Part shown: positions 35,486-45,364 of the stretch, one piece after another
Layout: every line of letters starts with the position of its first letter
Position numbering within the stretch: the first letter of the stretch is position 1
Assembly (NCBI RefSeq): GCF_009184425.1
Contig: NZ_WELG01000001.1
Span: forward strand, 1,735,870-1,799,869
Reading direction: 5' to 3'
DNA length: 64,000 nucleotides
DNA from: Flagellimonas olearia
GTDB taxonomy: Bacteria > Bacteroidota > Bacteroidia > Flavobacteriales > Flavobacteriaceae
Position numbers and translations under genes: made by a program
Notes under the pieces: model-generated
Told to the model about the DNA's origin: nothing
What the model saw: only the letters and a program-made list of their open reading frames with translations
Database searches by the model: none

Positions 35486-35992
35486 TCATTTCTTTTTATA
35501 CAGCCCGTCAAATGCCACTGACACCACCTTTTCTCCTTGCAAAACTTCCCAAAGCTGCCGAACGGTGCCATCATCATTTTTAGTCCACGTAATTCGATTT
35601 CTGTACATTAGGCCATCATCCTTGGCAAACTCACCGGAAGTCAATATCATCTGGTTTCCCACCCTATTTCCTTTCAATTTTAGGTGTGCACCGGTATTAT
35701 CCACCCACAACTGCTCCCATTGCTGCTCAGCTATATTGAAAAAGTTAAGACTGGTACCCGTGTACCCTGGTGTGGCACTGGTCCAATTTTCACGGATCAC
35801 ACATCCGTCTTCCTCCCAACTTATTCTACTTTCCCCAGCAGGAGTACCGTTGGTGGAATTGGTAACCATCCATTCCCCAATCCAAAAATCAAAAGCTTTT
35901 TGATTCTCCGAACAACAATTGCAATTGGCATTGTTCTGGGTATGGGCTTGGAGAAAAAACAACAGGACAAAAGGCAATATCATTTTTTTCAT
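35486..35992 (-). CDS. Secreted DUF1579-like protein
   Basis: This 168-residue protein has a signal peptide (MKKMILPFVLLFFLQAHTQ), a cysteine cluster (NCNCCSENQKAFDFWIGEW), and repeated beta strands such as SRISWEEDGCVIRENWTSA. The FDFWIGEW start followed by calycin-like strands resembles DUF1579 proteins. Function unknown. The ATG at 35992 starts the signal peptide; an upstream in-frame start at 36025 is less likely. Confidence 0.78.
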   Translation of the reverse strand: MKKMILPFVLLFFLQAHTQNNANCNCCSENQKAFDFWIGEWMVTNSTNGTPAGESRISWEEDGCVIRENWTSATPGYTGTSLNFFNIAEQQWEQLWVDNTGAHLKLKGNRVGNQMILTSGEFAKDDGLMYRNRITWTKNDDGTVRQLWEVLQGEKVVSVAFDGLYKKK

Positions 35993-36173
35993 ACCACTGG
36001 ATTTTAGTTTTGTTGGAACGATCAAACGACTCTCCTAAAGGTACGTTAATTAATCCCTTACAAAATGTAAAGGAGTCCCCACAAACCGCCCCTCAATGTT
36101 AAATTTTAGATAAAGTACCTGATTTTTAGACGTATACCCCTTACACCTATAATCCACGGGCCCGTTTTGACCG

Positions 36174-36181
36174 TATCTTTG
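36174..36181 (+). promoter_or_regulatory. Putative -7 box of the 64-residue gene
   Basis: TATCTTTG matches TAnnTTTG exactly and lies 19 nt before the ATG at 36201. Confidence 0.45.
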
Positions 36182-36200
36182 TTATAACAAATCTTGAGGT

Positions 36201-36395
36201 ATGAACAATCAGTATTGTAAAGTTGGGGCAGTGACCCCGATCACCAGCGGAAATCAAGCCATCTCCATTTTGGAATTCAGATATAACAACTTTCTTGAAA
36301 AAGCGGCCAATGTTTCATCTATGGACACCCACCTTGGCGAGTTTTTCAAAAGGAAGGCCCAGGGCATCAAAAAGATATTGGAAGCTTTGCGTTAA
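36201..36395 (+). CDS. Hypothetical small cytoplasmic protein
   Basis: This 64-residue protein is unrecognised. It starts [20 protein letters not shown], has no signal or membrane segment, and ends in a helix with a basic tail ([19 protein letters not shown]). A -7 box sits 19 nt upstream. Its stop overlaps the convergent pyrF stop by 4 nt. Confidence 0.65.
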   Translation: MNNQYCKVGAVTPITSGNQAISILEFRYNNFLEKAANVSSMDTHLGEFFKRKAQGIKKILEALR

Positions 36396-37222
36396 GACCC
36401 TTGATGCAATTTTTCCAATTCAACGGCCATATCCATTTGGATGGCTTTAGCTTTGTCCGCAGCAGCATCTGCGAAATCCAACCCTTGGGAAGCATAGAGA
36501 ATTCCCCGGGAAGAGTTGACCAATAGCCCAACATTTTGGGTCATTCCGTATTGGCAGACTTCCTGTAAGCTTCCTCCTTGCGCACCCACTCCAGGTACCA
36601 ACAAAAAACTTTCCGGTACTATTTGCCTGATTTCCTCAAGATAGGTGGCCTTGGTAGCTCCAACCACATACATTAACCTTTCCGAATTTTTGTACGTCTT
36701 AGAAGTCTTTAAAACTTCCTTGTAAAGTTCTTCGTCCCCAATTTTCTTGGTCTGAAAATCAAAAGCCCCTTGATTGGATGTCAGAGCCAATAAAATCACA
36801 TGTTTGTCTTCAAAATCCAAAAAGGGTTCCACAGAATCGCGGCCCATATAAGGTGCAATGGTGACGGAATCAAAATTCAAGGTTTCAAAAAAGGCCTTGG
36901 CATACCGTGTCGATGTATTTCCAATATCTCCCCGCTTGGCATCTGCAATCGTGAAAATTTCAGGGTGGTTTTTATTCAAGTAGTCCATGGTCCTTTCCAA
37001 GGATTTCCAACCTTGGATACCATAAGCTTCATAGAACGCAATATTGGGCTTGTAGGCCACACAATATTCATGGGTAGCCTCTATGATGGCCTTATTGAAA
37101 GCAAAAATAGGGTCTTCCTCTTGGAGCAGGTGTTGGGGGATTTTCTCAAGATCGGTGTCCAAACCAACACACAGAAAGGATTTTTTTTGATGGATCTGCG
37201 AAACTAACTGCTCTATTTTCAT
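36392..37222 (-). CDS. pyrF: Orotidine-5'-phosphate decarboxylase
   Basis: This 276-residue enzyme makes UMP from OMP, the last step of pyrimidine synthesis. The catalytic [19 protein letters not shown] holds the DxKRxD motif of the type 2 (longer) family. [14 protein letters not shown] at the start and [16 protein letters not shown] near the phosphate site also fit. It lies 30 nt after prfA on the same strand and is probably cotranscribed. Confidence 0.95.
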   Translation of the reverse strand: MKIEQLVSQIHQKKSFLCVGLDTDLEKIPQHLLQEEDPIFAFNKAIIEATHEYCVAYKPNIAFYEAYGIQGWKSLERTMDYLNKNHPEIFTIADAKRGDIGNTSTRYAKAFFETLNFDSVTIAPYMGRDSVEPFLDFEDKHVILLALTSNQGAFDFQTKKIGDEELYKEVLKTSKTYKNSERLMYVVGATKATYLEEIRQIVPESFLLVPGVGAQGGSLQEVCQYGMTQNVGLLVNSSRGILYASQGLDFADAAADKAKAIQMDMAVELEKLHQGS

Positions 37223-37252
37223 GGATAGGTGTTCTAGACCGACTGCTAACGG

Positions 37253-38329
37253 TTAAAAAATTTCTGAAGCTTCTTTTAATTTCTCGGTGTTTTCCACCAA
37301 CATCAACTCATCAATGATCTTTTGGATATCCCCATTGATAATGTTCTGCAGATCGTACAGCGTAAGACCTATTCTATGGTCCGTGACCCGACCTTGGGGA
37401 TAATTGTATGTTCTGATCTTTGCTGAACGGTCACCACTACTCACTTGGGAATTCCTTTTAGCGGCATCCTCGGCCTGTTTTTTGGCCAGTTCCATGTCGT
37501 ACAATCTGGATCGAAGTACCCTAAAAGCCTTATCCTTGTTCTTGTGCTGGGATTTTTCATCCTGGCACTGTGCCACCAATCCTGTGGGTATGTGCGTCAA
37601 TCGAACTGCGGAATAGGTAGTGTTCACCGACTGTCCACCTGGACCTGAGGAACAGAAATAATCGATTCTAACATCCTTGGGGTCTATCTGCACATCAAAA
37701 TCCTCGGCCTCTGGAATTACCATCACCGTTGCGGCACTGGTATGTACCCTACCTTGGGTCTCTGTCTGTGGCACACGTTGTACCCTATGCACTCCGGCCT
37801 CAAACTTTAAAGTACCATATACATCTTCGCCAGAAACCTCAAAATGGATTTCCTTATATCCACCACTGGTTCCTTCACTAAGGTCAATGATATTGGTACG
37901 CCATCCTTTGGATTCGCAGTATTTGGAATACATGCGGTAAAGGTCTCCCGCAAAGATACTGGCCTCGTCACCACCGGTCCCGGCCCTGATCTCCATGACC
38001 ACATCCTTGGCATCTTCCGGGTCTTTAGGGATGAGCAAGAACTTTATTTCATCTTCCAACTTGGGCAAAGCCCCTTTGGCCTCCTCCAATTGCATTTTGG
38101 CCATTTCCACCATTTCGGCATCGCTTCCATCCGCAATGATCTCCTCGGCCTCGGTAATATTGTTGGCAAGGTTGATATATTCCTCCCGTTTATCCGAGAG
38201 TACTTTCAGGTCCTTGTATTCCTTGTTCAGCTTGATGTATCGCTTTTGGTCGGCAATTACATCAGGCTGAATGATCAAGTCCGAAACCTCATCAAAACGC
38301 TGTTTTACAATGTTGAGCTTGTCTAGCAT
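37253..38329 (-). CDS. prfA: Peptide chain release factor 1
   Basis: This 358-residue factor ends translation at UAA and UAG. It has the catalytic GGQ in [19 protein letters not shown], the flanking [20 protein letters not shown], and the acidic helical N-domain. Length is normal. It precedes pyrF by 30 nt. Confidence 0.95.
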   Translation of the reverse strand: MLDKLNIVKQRFDEVSDLIIQPDVIADQKRYIKLNKEYKDLKVLSDKREEYINLANNITEAEEIIADGSDAEMVEMAKMQLEEAKGALPKLEDEIKFLLIPKDPEDAKDVVMEIRAGTGGDEASIFAGDLYRMYSKYCESKGWRTNIIDLSEGTSGGYKEIHFEVSGEDVYGTLKFEAGVHRVQRVPQTETQGRVHTSAATVMVIPEAEDFDVQIDPKDVRIDYFCSSGPGGQSVNTTYSAVRLTHIPTGLVAQCQDEKSQHKNKDKAFRVLRSRLYDMELAKKQAEDAAKRNSQVSSGDRSAKIRTYNYPQGRVTDHRIGLTLYDLQNIINGDIQKIIDELMLVENTEKLKEASEIF

Positions 38330-38394
38330 AGATCCATCCTCGTTAAGGTTGCGAATTTACGATTTTTGGTTGGATTGTGTTTCGCTACTTTGTC

Positions 38395-39687
38395 TCAGTT
38401 CCCCACAAAAGTGGTCCCCAAAGTAAGGATAAAGGCATTAAGACCATCACTACGATCATACTGACTAAAACGTAGATCTATGGTCTTCAACCCAAAATTG
38501 AGCACCTTGGCACTGGTAAAGATGTCCTTGTATTGGACCCCTACCCCATATTGATGGGCATCGTACTTGGACAGATCGTAATCCGAGGTGTAAAATTCAG
38601 ACGTGGAGAGGGCCGTTTCCTTTGGATGGAAATAATCGGCCGCAGTTTGGGTGTAATATCGATACGCGGGATAGAGTGTAAACTTATCCGTGAGCTTAAA
38701 AGGAAGTTCCAAATTGGCCGTATGCGAGGTAATGCCCCAATCATCCCAATACAGACGATAGTAGGATCGCAATACCAAAAAATCGTTCACATAGTAATTG
38801 AGGCGCGCGCCAAAAGGAACCTTCAATCTACTGTCCGGCAAGCGCTCCACATCGTCCGCCAATTGAAAATCATCAATAAAAAAATCTTCCGTATCCCCAA
38901 AGTACACCCTTTGGAAGGGAGTACTCAACAGACCGTTCTGGGATACTAAATCCACAAAAAGGGCCCCTTGCACTCTTTTGCCCAATATTTGGGAAAAACT
39001 CAAGGAAAGCGAATACGAGTTTCGATTTTCCTTATCGAACTCGGTGAAGCTGGGCATGTAGGGCCCATTTCCCGCAATCCTATCATCAAAGAAACCTGGC
39101 CTGAGCTCAATGGGGTAAATAGCGTTCCATTTATCCAAAAAGACCGTACCACCCAAACTCAACTCCGTGTTCTTCTCATTGAACAATTGGGTGTAATTAC
39201 CGCCAAAACCAATGGAGAAATAATCGTATTCCGAAGACAAATATGCATTGGCACTCCAAATGGTGTTACGGTCTTGGGAGCTATGTTGATATGCAGGTTT
39301 AACATAGGCCAATACGTCTTTTCGGGACTCCCCGGAAGAAGCATCGAATGGGGTCACATTGAGCCCGCCATCCAAGGGGTTTACATTACTGGATGACGCA
39401 GAAGTGTAGGCCGATAGCCCCACATCAACCGTTAGTACATCGTCCTCGTTCAAGGGCATACGCAATACAATGCTCGATGTGGCATCCGTGAGATCCTCGG
39501 TACCCTCTCCCCCAGTTACCGCTGCATGCTTGCCATCTTGATTGTAATAACTGAACAGCAGGTCTACCTCACTGGTTTCCAATACGCGTCTTTTGTAACC
39601 GGTATTGTCTTGCTGGGACCAACCCATGGCAAAACACAGAAAAAAAATCAGGATACTTGATTTCTTTTTAAGGTTGTTATGGAACAT
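38395..39687 (-). CDS. DUF3570-family outer-membrane protein
   Basis: This 430-residue protein has a signal peptide (SSILIFFLCFAMGWSQQ) and beta strands across its length (FSIGFGGNYTQLF, YVNDFLVLRSYYRLYWDDWG), ending LILTLGTTFVGN; this is the DUF3570 barrel pattern. It is the last gene of the Rieske-thioredoxin-ApbE-DUF4266-DUF3570 run and follows the DUF4266 gene by 15 nt. It may be the outer-membrane part of a redox system; that is inference from context. The ATG at 39687 is chosen over a GTG one codon upstream. Confidence 0.87.
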   Translation of the reverse strand: MFHNNLKKKSSILIFFLCFAMGWSQQDNTGYKRRVLETSEVDLLFSYYNQDGKHAAVTGGEGTEDLTDATSSIVLRMPLNEDDVLTVDVGLSAYTSASSSNVNPLDGGLNVTPFDASSGESRKDVLAYVKPAYQHSSQDRNTIWSANAYLSSEYDYFSIGFGGNYTQLFNEKNTELSLGGTVFLDKWNAIYPIELRPGFFDDRIAGNGPYMPSFTEFDKENRNSYSLSLSFSQILGKRVQGALFVDLVSQNGLLSTPFQRVYFGDTEDFFIDDFQLADDVERLPDSRLKVPFGARLNYYVNDFLVLRSYYRLYWDDWGITSHTANLELPFKLTDKFTLYPAYRYYTQTAADYFHPKETALSTSEFYTSDYDLSKYDAHQYGVGVQYKDIFTSAKVLNFGLKTIDLRFSQYDRSDGLNAFILTLGTTFVGN

Positions 39688-39702
39688 CACTGGCGCATCA
39701 AT

Positions 39703-39912
39703 TTAATTACAACCGCAGCCCCCTCCCGTTTTGCCACCATTGGCCCCGGAAGAAGCTTCTCGATAAATATGGAAATTGGTCTCGAACCGTTCACAAGGTC
39801 TGGCACTCAATTGCATTTCAGCGTCATTGATGTAAGCTTTGTCATACTCACGCACCACCACACAAGAACTGGAACAAATCAATATCAGAACAAAAAGAAT
39901 GGGTTTTACCAT
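39703..39912 (-). CDS. DUF4266 lipoprotein with C-terminal GCGCN
   Basis: This 69-residue protein has a lipoprotein signal (FVLILICSSSCVVVRE), a conserved middle (YINDAEMQLSARPCERFET) and a glycine-rich end GKTGGGCGCN. The terminal CxC is the hallmark of DUF4266 and could bind metal or form a disulfide. It lies 8 nt after apbE and 15 nt before the DUF3570 gene, a pairing that recurs in other bacteria. The function is not established. Confidence 0.87.
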   Translation of the reverse strand: MVKPILFVLILICSSSCVVVREYDKAYINDAEMQLSARPCERFETNFHIYREASSGANGGKTGGGCGCN

Positions 39913-39920
39913 GGTTAAAT

Positions 39921-40919
39921 TTACGGATTCGTATCAAAAATAATCCCTGAACTCCTGTGGATTTTATTATCGGAGTCCACCACCACCGCTTCCACACCAT
40001 CTATTTGATTGATCATATGGATTCCGCTATCCTTTCCCATGATAAAAACAGCGGTTGCCAAGGCATCGCAAAGCTCAGCCTGTTTGGCAAAAATGGATAC
40101 ACTGTTGATGCCCGTGGTGGGATATCCCGTTCTGGGGTCAATGATATGGGAATATTTTTTCCCTTTGAACATTATAAATTTTTCATAGTTGCCCGAAGTG
40201 GCCACAGAAGATTCCACAATAGGCAGCCAACTGAACACCTTTTCCTTGCTCAATGGATTGGCAATGCCCACCAACCACTTCTCTCCGGTCACTTTGGTAC
40301 CCCAAGTGGTCAGGTCGCCCGATGCATTGATGATTCCTCCTTTGACCCCCTTGGAAGACAAAAGCTCCTTGGCCCTATCCGCGGCATATCCCTTTCCAAT
40401 GGCACCAAAGCTGATGCGCATACCAGGCTCCTTTAAAAAGACCGTTTGTTCACTTGGGTCCAGTATAATTTTTTGATATCCTATTTTGGCAATGGAGTTT
40501 TTGATTTCCATTTCAGATGGGATAGTGTCCATGGTTCCGTCAAACCTCCAAATCCTGTCCATAGAGGCATAACTGATATCAAACGCACCATCGGTTATTT
40601 CCGAAATCTTTATGGAGCGTTCTATAAGTCCGTAGAGCTCTGGACTGACTTTTACGGGTTGTATCCCCGCATTTTTATTGATACGCGAGGTTTCAGAGGC
40701 TTCATCCCATGACGAGATTATTTTTTCAATCCGTTCAATTTCCGAAACAGCCTCATCAATGTCCAAGTAGCCTATCTCTTCGTTAGGAGCCACCACGGTA
40801 ATCTCGAACCGGGTTCCCATTAACTTCAGGGTTTTCTTTACCGTAATATCCTTTCGGTCCAACTGCCCCATGGACAGCAGACAAGATAGGCTGCAGCAAA
40901 GGACCAAAAACATTCTCAT
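39921..40919 (-). CDS. apbE: FAD:protein FMN transferase (ApbE)
   Basis: This 332-residue exported enzyme attaches FMN covalently to Ser/Thr of partner proteins or handles flavins in the envelope. It has a signal region (MRMFLVLCCSLSCLLSMGQ) and the ApbE motifs FGAIGKGYAADRA, IINASGDLTTWG, and SHIIDPRTGYPTTGINSVSI with DALATAVFIMG at the magnesium site. Its start overlaps the thioredoxin gene stop by 4 nt. No obvious flavinylation target is encoded nearby. Confidence 0.93.
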   Translation of the reverse strand: MRMFLVLCCSLSCLLSMGQLDRKDITVKKTLKLMGTRFEITVVAPNEEIGYLDIDEAVSEIERIEKIISSWDEASETSRINKNAGIQPVKVSPELYGLIERSIKISEITDGAFDISYASMDRIWRFDGTMDTIPSEMEIKNSIAKIGYQKIILDPSEQTVFLKEPGMRISFGAIGKGYAADRAKELLSSKGVKGGIINASGDLTTWGTKVTGEKWLVGIANPLSKEKVFSWLPIVESSVATSGNYEKFIMFKGKKYSHIIDPRTGYPTTGINSVSIFAKQAELCDALATAVFIMGKDSGIHMINQIDGVEAVVVDSDNKIHRSSGIIFDTNP

Positions 40920-41353
40920 TGTATAAAACCGTTCAAAATGGAGATGTATTTTTTTGGCGTTGTCCTCACATTAAACCCGGTCTTTCCCAAAACAGATTGA
41001 TGTTTGTCCAAAACCACAACCAATGGAAAATGCCCTTTGGGATTGTACTTTTCAGCAAGGGAGGTATTGGTTTCCGCCAAGGCTTGTGGGAGTTCATTTT
41101 TTTTCTTCCGGGGGAAATCAGCATTGTACATCACATAATGTTCCGATGCATAGGTCTTAAACTCCTCGGATTCCAAAATTTGTTTCTTTAAACGTATGCA
41201 AGGTGCGCACCAATCGGACCCGGAAAACACCAAAACAATAGGTTTGTCCTCGGCATTGGCCAAGGTCACCGCCTCATCAAAACTGTTTTGCCATTCTTGG
41301 GCCTGCAGGCTACCAAAGAACACAAAGCACACAATGCCTAGGAACTGTTTCAT
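40916..41353 (-). CDS. Exported thioredoxin-family protein
   Basis: This 145-residue protein has a signal peptide (MKQFLGIVCFVFFGSLQAQ) and a thioredoxin fold with the active site FSGSDWCAPCIRLKKQI and the cis-proline region GHFPLVVVLDK. It resembles DsbD-gamma/thioredoxin_7-type reductases. Its stop overlaps the apbE start, so it is probably coupled with ApbE; it could reduce the cysteines of DUF4266. That partnership is inference. Confidence 0.9.
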   Translation of the reverse strand: MKQFLGIVCFVFFGSLQAQEWQNSFDEAVTLANAEDKPIVLVFSGSDWCAPCIRLKKQILESEEFKTYASEHYVMYNADFPRKKKNELPQALAETNTSLAEKYNPKGHFPLVVVLDKHQSVLGKTGFNVRTTPKKYISILNGFIQ

Positions 41354-41376
41354 GGATTTGGGCTAAAAATTGATAC

Positions 41377-41817
41377 TTATTCAAAAATGCGAAGGACACT
41401 GCCTTCGAGTTCGGTATTATAAATTTTCAGGGTTTTGGCCGGTTTGCTATCTACTTGGTTCAGCGGTGTCCCATTTTGGGCAAATCGAGAACCGTGGACA
41501 TCACAATAAAAAATCCCTCCATCTTGATTGACAAAACGCACTTGATCATAGGATTCGTGGCTACACACTTGACTTGCGGCCACATAGTTGCCTTCCAAAT
41601 TTTTGGCGATTACCACTAAATTTTTCAGGATAAAGCCTCCATTGGCCACAAGGGCCTGGGCTTCTTGGGATGTGAGGTCCACTGTAAAATCCACTCCGGT
41701 GGGCTCTTCCACAATATTGCCATCCACTTCATCCTTGGAGCATCCATGTATACAGGGAAATGTAAGGGCAAATGCGGCACCTGCCCCCAAACTTCGAAGA
41801 AATTCCTTCCTTTCCAT
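41377..41817 (-). CDS. Rieske [2Fe-2S] lipoprotein
   Basis: This 146-residue protein binds a Rieske cluster through VCSHESYDQV and FYCDVHGSRF (Cys-x-His and Cys-x2-His). The N-terminus KEFLRSLGAGAAFALTF with IHGCSKD combines a hydrophobic export signal with a lipobox cysteine. It probably carries electrons in the envelope. It is first in the five-gene redox run, 23 nt before the thioredoxin gene. The electron partner is not in this window. Confidence 0.9.
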   Translation of the reverse strand: MERKEFLRSLGAGAAFALTFPCIHGCSKDEVDGNIVEEPTGVDFTVDLTSQEAQALVANGGFILKNLVVIAKNLEGNYVAASQVCSHESYDQVRFVNQDGGIFYCDVHGSRFAQNGTPLNQVDSKPAKTLKIYNTELEGSVLRIFE

Positions 41818-41863
41818 AGCGTGAGGTTTATAAAAGAACGTGAAATCAGGCTAAATCGTATAC

Positions 41864-43042
41864 CTAATATTCAAACTTTCCGTATGCGCTTTGAATGGTC
41901 AATTTTTTCCGATCAGAAGCCTCAACCCTACCAATTATCTGGGCATCCACATCAAACTGTCGTGAAATGGAAACAATGTCCCCAGCTATCTTTTCATCCA
42001 CATACAATTCCATACGGTGACCACAATTGAACACTTGGTACATTTCTTTCCAATCGGTACCGGATTGCTCCTGAATCAGCTTGAATAGTGGCGGAACAGC
42101 GAACATATTGTCTTTAATGATATGAAGGTTCTCTACAAAGTGGAGAATCTTGGTCTGTGCCCCACCACTGCAATGCACCATTCCGTGAACCTGATCGGTA
42201 TTATATTTTTCCAGCACCTTTTTTATGATGGGCGCGTAGGTCCGGGTAGGCGAAAGCACCAATTTTCCCGCATCCAAAGGGGAATCGGGCACCTTGTCCG
42301 TCAATTCCACTTCCCCTGAATACACCAATTCCTCCGGTACCGAGGCATCGTAACTTTCGGGAAATTTTTGGGCCAGATATTTTCCAAATACGTCATGACG
42401 GGCAGAGGTAAGTCCATTACTTCCCATTCCCCCGTTATATTCCGTTTCATAAGTGGCCTTACCAAAAGAGGCCAACCCCACAATGACATCCCCGGGCTTG
42501 ATATTGGCATTATCCACCACCTTGGAACGTTCCATCCGGGCGGTAACCGTGGAATCCACAATGATGGTCCTCACCAAATCCCCTACATCTGCCGTTTCAC
42601 CGCCAGTGGAATGTATGGTGATCCCATGCTTTTTTAAATCAGCAATGAGTTCTTCGGTTCCATTGATAATAGCTGAAATGACTTCTCCCGGAATAAGGTT
42701 CTTGTTCCTTCCAATAGTGGAAGACAGCATAATATTGTCCGTAGCTCCCACGCAGATAAGATCATCCACATTCATGATAAGTGCATCTTGGGCAATCCCT
42801 TTCCAAACGGAGATATCACCGGTTTCCTTCCAATACATATAAGCCAAGGAGGATTTGGTACCTGCGCCATCGGCGTGCATGATCAAACAATGCTCCTCGC
42901 TTCCAGTCAAATAATCCGGGACAATTTTACAGAAGGCTTTGGGAAAGAGACCTTTATCAATGTTCTTGATGGCATTGTGCACATCTTCCTTGGAGGCCGA
43001 AACCCCTCGCTGTGCATATCTTTTACTGGTTTCCGATGACAT
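41864..43042 (-). CDS. purM: Phosphoribosylformylglycinamidine cyclo-ligase (AIR synthase)
   Basis: This 392-residue ATP-dependent enzyme closes the imidazole ring in purine synthesis. It has the PurM pattern: YAQRGVSASKEDVHNAIKNI, MHADGAGTKSSLAYMYW, LICVGATDNIMLSSTIGRN and GGETADVGDLVRTI. It is longer than E. coli PurM (about 345), as I recall for flavobacterial forms. It is the first gene upstream of the redox run, 46 nt before the Rieske gene, and may share a transcript with it. Confidence 0.9.
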   Translation of the reverse strand: MSSETSKRYAQRGVSASKEDVHNAIKNIDKGLFPKAFCKIVPDYLTGSEEHCLIMHADGAGTKSSLAYMYWKETGDISVWKGIAQDALIMNVDDLICVGATDNIMLSSTIGRNKNLIPGEVISAIINGTEELIADLKKHGITIHSTGGETADVGDLVRTIIVDSTVTARMERSKVVDNANIKPGDVIVGLASFGKATYETEYNGGMGSNGLTSARHDVFGKYLAQKFPESYDASVPEELVYSGEVELTDKVPDSPLDAGKLVLSPTRTYAPIIKKVLEKYNTDQVHGMVHCSGGAQTKILHFVENLHIIKDNMFAVPPLFKLIQEQSGTDWKEMYQVFNCGHRMELYVDEKIAGDIVSISRQFDVDAQIIGRVEASDRKKLTIQSAYGKFEY

Positions 43043-43100
43043 TTCTTTGCTTTGGGCAAAAATAACGGAAAGCCACGAATTAATCGTTAACCGTTCTTTT

Positions 43101-45287
43101 CTATTTTGCGAACAACAACTCGCTATATTTGGTAAATGGCCATAAATCGTCCGCTATGAGTTTTTCCAGTTTATCGGACTGTTCACGGATGGCATCAAAA
43201 TAGGGTTTGACATTATCGCAATACGCCTCCGCTTTCTTTTGGGCCGTGGAAAGCCCATTGGCCCGCTTTCGCGCTTCGGTCATCTCATCGGTCAATTTCT
43301 TGATTTCAACAATGTGCTCTCCAACCTGCTCCAAGATATTCAATTGGGGTTCTGCCACCTTTTTGTGAGCCGCTCCATAGACCTCCTTCAAACCGGAAAC
43401 GTTCTCCAACAAGGTATTCTGATAGCGAATGGCGGCTGGGACAATATGGCTATAGACCATCTCCCCCAATACCCTTCCTTCTATTTGAATATGGAATATA
43501 TAAGCTCCCAGTTCCACTTCTTGGTGGGCCTTGAGCTCCACTTCGTTCATAACCCCCATATCCTTGAACAGGGCCACGCTTTCCTTGGAAGTAATCACCT
43601 GCAGTGCTTGGGGAGTGTTCTTATTATTGCTCAGCTTTCGCCTACGCGCCTCCAACTGCCATTCTTCCCCATAGCCATCGCCCTCAAAACGGATTCGCTT
43701 TGATGTTTTTATGTACTCACGCAGCACATTGAAAACAGCTTCGTCCTTTTTGAGGTTCTTTTTGTCAATGAGCGCATCCACCTCTTTCTTAAAATCGGTG
43801 AGCTGTTTGGCCATAATGGTATTGAGAATGGTCATGGGCTTGGCACAATTGGTCTTGGAACCCACTCCCCTCATTTCAAACTTATTGCCGGTAAAGGCAA
43901 AGGGAGAGGTTCGGTTTCGGTCCGTATTGTCCAATAAGATTTCCGGGATTTTTCCAACCACATTGAGCTTGAGCTCCGTTTTCTCCTCTGGCGACAATTT
44001 TCCTTTGGAAACCCCTTCCAATTCATCGAGCACATCGCTCAGTTGCTTTCCTATAAAAATGGAAAGGATCGATGGGGGTGCCTCATTGGCCCCCAGTCTA
44101 TGGTCATTGCTGGCCGATGCTATGGAAGAACGCAATAATTCTTCATAGGTATCCACGGCTTTTATGGTATTGACAAAAAAGGTGAGAAATTGAAGGTTCT
44201 TCATCGGGGTGGTCCCAGGACTGAGCAGGTTCACCCCGGTATCTGTGGCCAAAGACCAGTTATTATGTTTTCCCGAACCATTGATTCCCTCAAAGGGCTT
44301 TTCATGAAAGAGCACCCTAAAGTTATGTTTATCCGCCACCTCTTCCATAACATCCATCAACAATAGGTTATGGTCCACGGAAAGGTTGGCTTCTTCAAAA
44401 ACAGGGGCGAGCTCAAACTGGTTGGGAGCCACTTCATTATGCCGTGTTTTTACAGGAATGCCCAACTTGGTACATTGTTTTTCCAAATCACTCATAAAGC
44501 TGAGCACTCTTGGAGGTATCACTCCAAAATAATGATCGTCCAATTGCTGGCCCTTCGCCGCCAAACTCCCTACAAGGGTCCTACCGGCCATTACCAAATC
44601 CAACCGGGATTGGACCAAGGCCTTGTCCACCAGAAAGTATTCCTGCTCCCATCCTAAAGTGGCATAAACTTTACGTACATTCTTATCAAAGTACTGCGCA
44701 ACATCCGTGGCCGCTTGGTCTATGGCATACAAAGCCCTTAACAAAGGAGCCTTATTGTCCAACGCCTCTCCGGTATACGCTACAAAAATGGTAGGAATAC
44801 AAAGTGTGGTCTTATAAATAAAAGCAGGGGAAGTAGGATCCCACGCTGTATAACCTCTTGCCTCAAAAGTGTTTCGTATACCGCCGCTTGGAAAACTGGA
44901 AGCATCGGGTTCCTGCTGTACCAATTGTGCACCGCCAAACTTTTCCATGGCCTTACCGTCTGACATGATATCAAAGAAAGCATCATGTTTTTCCGCGGTG
45001 GCCCCGGTCAAGGGTTGAAACCAATGTGTATAATGTGTGGCCCCCATGGATAACGCCCAGGCTTTCATGCCCTCCGCTACCTGGTCGGCTATTTTTCTGT
45101 CTATCTTGTTGCCCTGAAAAATGGCCGATTTTACATTTTCAAAAGCTTCCTTGGTCAGAAATTGAAGCATCTTGTCTTCATTGAATACATTTCTACCAAA
45201 CAAATCGGAGCGCTTTCCAGTCTCCTCCATCTTTATATGCTCTCTTTTACGGCTTTCCAGTAAAGCCTCAAATCTCATTTTTGGCAT
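43101..45287 (-). CDS. glnN: Type III glutamine synthetase
   Basis: This 728-residue ATP-dependent enzyme makes glutamine from glutamate and ammonium. It belongs to the large GSIII class of Bacteroidota and some cyanobacteria: THYTHWFQPLTGATAEKHDA, LGWEQEYFLVDKALV, TRHNEVAPNQFELAPVFEEA, NGSGKHNNWSLATDTGVNLL and RNRTSPFAFTGNKFEMRGVG. The usual ATG is at 45287, with another at 45278. It is divergent from GSII, sharing a 210-bp control region with a nearly perfect dyad. Confidence 0.95.
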   Translation of the reverse strand: MPKMRFEALLESRKREHIKMEETGKRSDLFGRNVFNEDKMLQFLTKEAFENVKSAIFQGNKIDRKIADQVAEGMKAWALSMGATHYTHWFQPLTGATAEKHDAFFDIMSDGKAMEKFGGAQLVQQEPDASSFPSGGIRNTFEARGYTAWDPTSPAFIYKTTLCIPTIFVAYTGEALDNKAPLLRALYAIDQAATDVAQYFDKNVRKVYATLGWEQEYFLVDKALVQSRLDLVMAGRTLVGSLAAKGQQLDDHYFGVIPPRVLSFMSDLEKQCTKLGIPVKTRHNEVAPNQFELAPVFEEANLSVDHNLLLMDVMEEVADKHNFRVLFHEKPFEGINGSGKHNNWSLATDTGVNLLSPGTTPMKNLQFLTFFVNTIKAVDTYEELLRSSIASASNDHRLGANEAPPSILSIFIGKQLSDVLDELEGVSKGKLSPEEKTELKLNVVGKIPEILLDNTDRNRTSPFAFTGNKFEMRGVGSKTNCAKPMTILNTIMAKQLTDFKKEVDALIDKKNLKKDEAVFNVLREYIKTSKRIRFEGDGYGEEWQLEARRRKLSNNKNTPQALQVITSKESVALFKDMGVMNEVELKAHQEVELGAYIFHIQIEGRVLGEMVYSHIVPAAIRYQNTLLENVSGLKEVYGAAHKKVAEPQLNILEQVGEHIVEIKKLTDEMTEARKRANGLSTAQKKAEAYCDNVKPYFDAIREQSDKLEKLIADDLWPFTKYSELLFAK

Positions 45288-45306
45288 TCTCAAAAAGTTT
45301 AGTCTA

Positions 45307-45314
45307 CAAAGCTA
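45307..45314 (-). promoter_or_regulatory. Putative -7 box of the GSIII gene
   Basis: On the minus strand the octamer is TAGCTTTG, 19 nt before the ATG at 45287. The -33 position is not TTTG. Confidence 0.5.
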
Positions 45315-45364
45315 CAATTAACAATTTAATAATTTATTTGGCTAAAAATACTTTTTTTTCATGC

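Noticed and set aside
39703-39912. Certain flavinylation site in DUF4266 (SSGANGGKT)
   Set aside because: It lacks the usual Ser/Thr-Gly-Ala-Thr/Ser core; kept as a question in the redox-module finding only.
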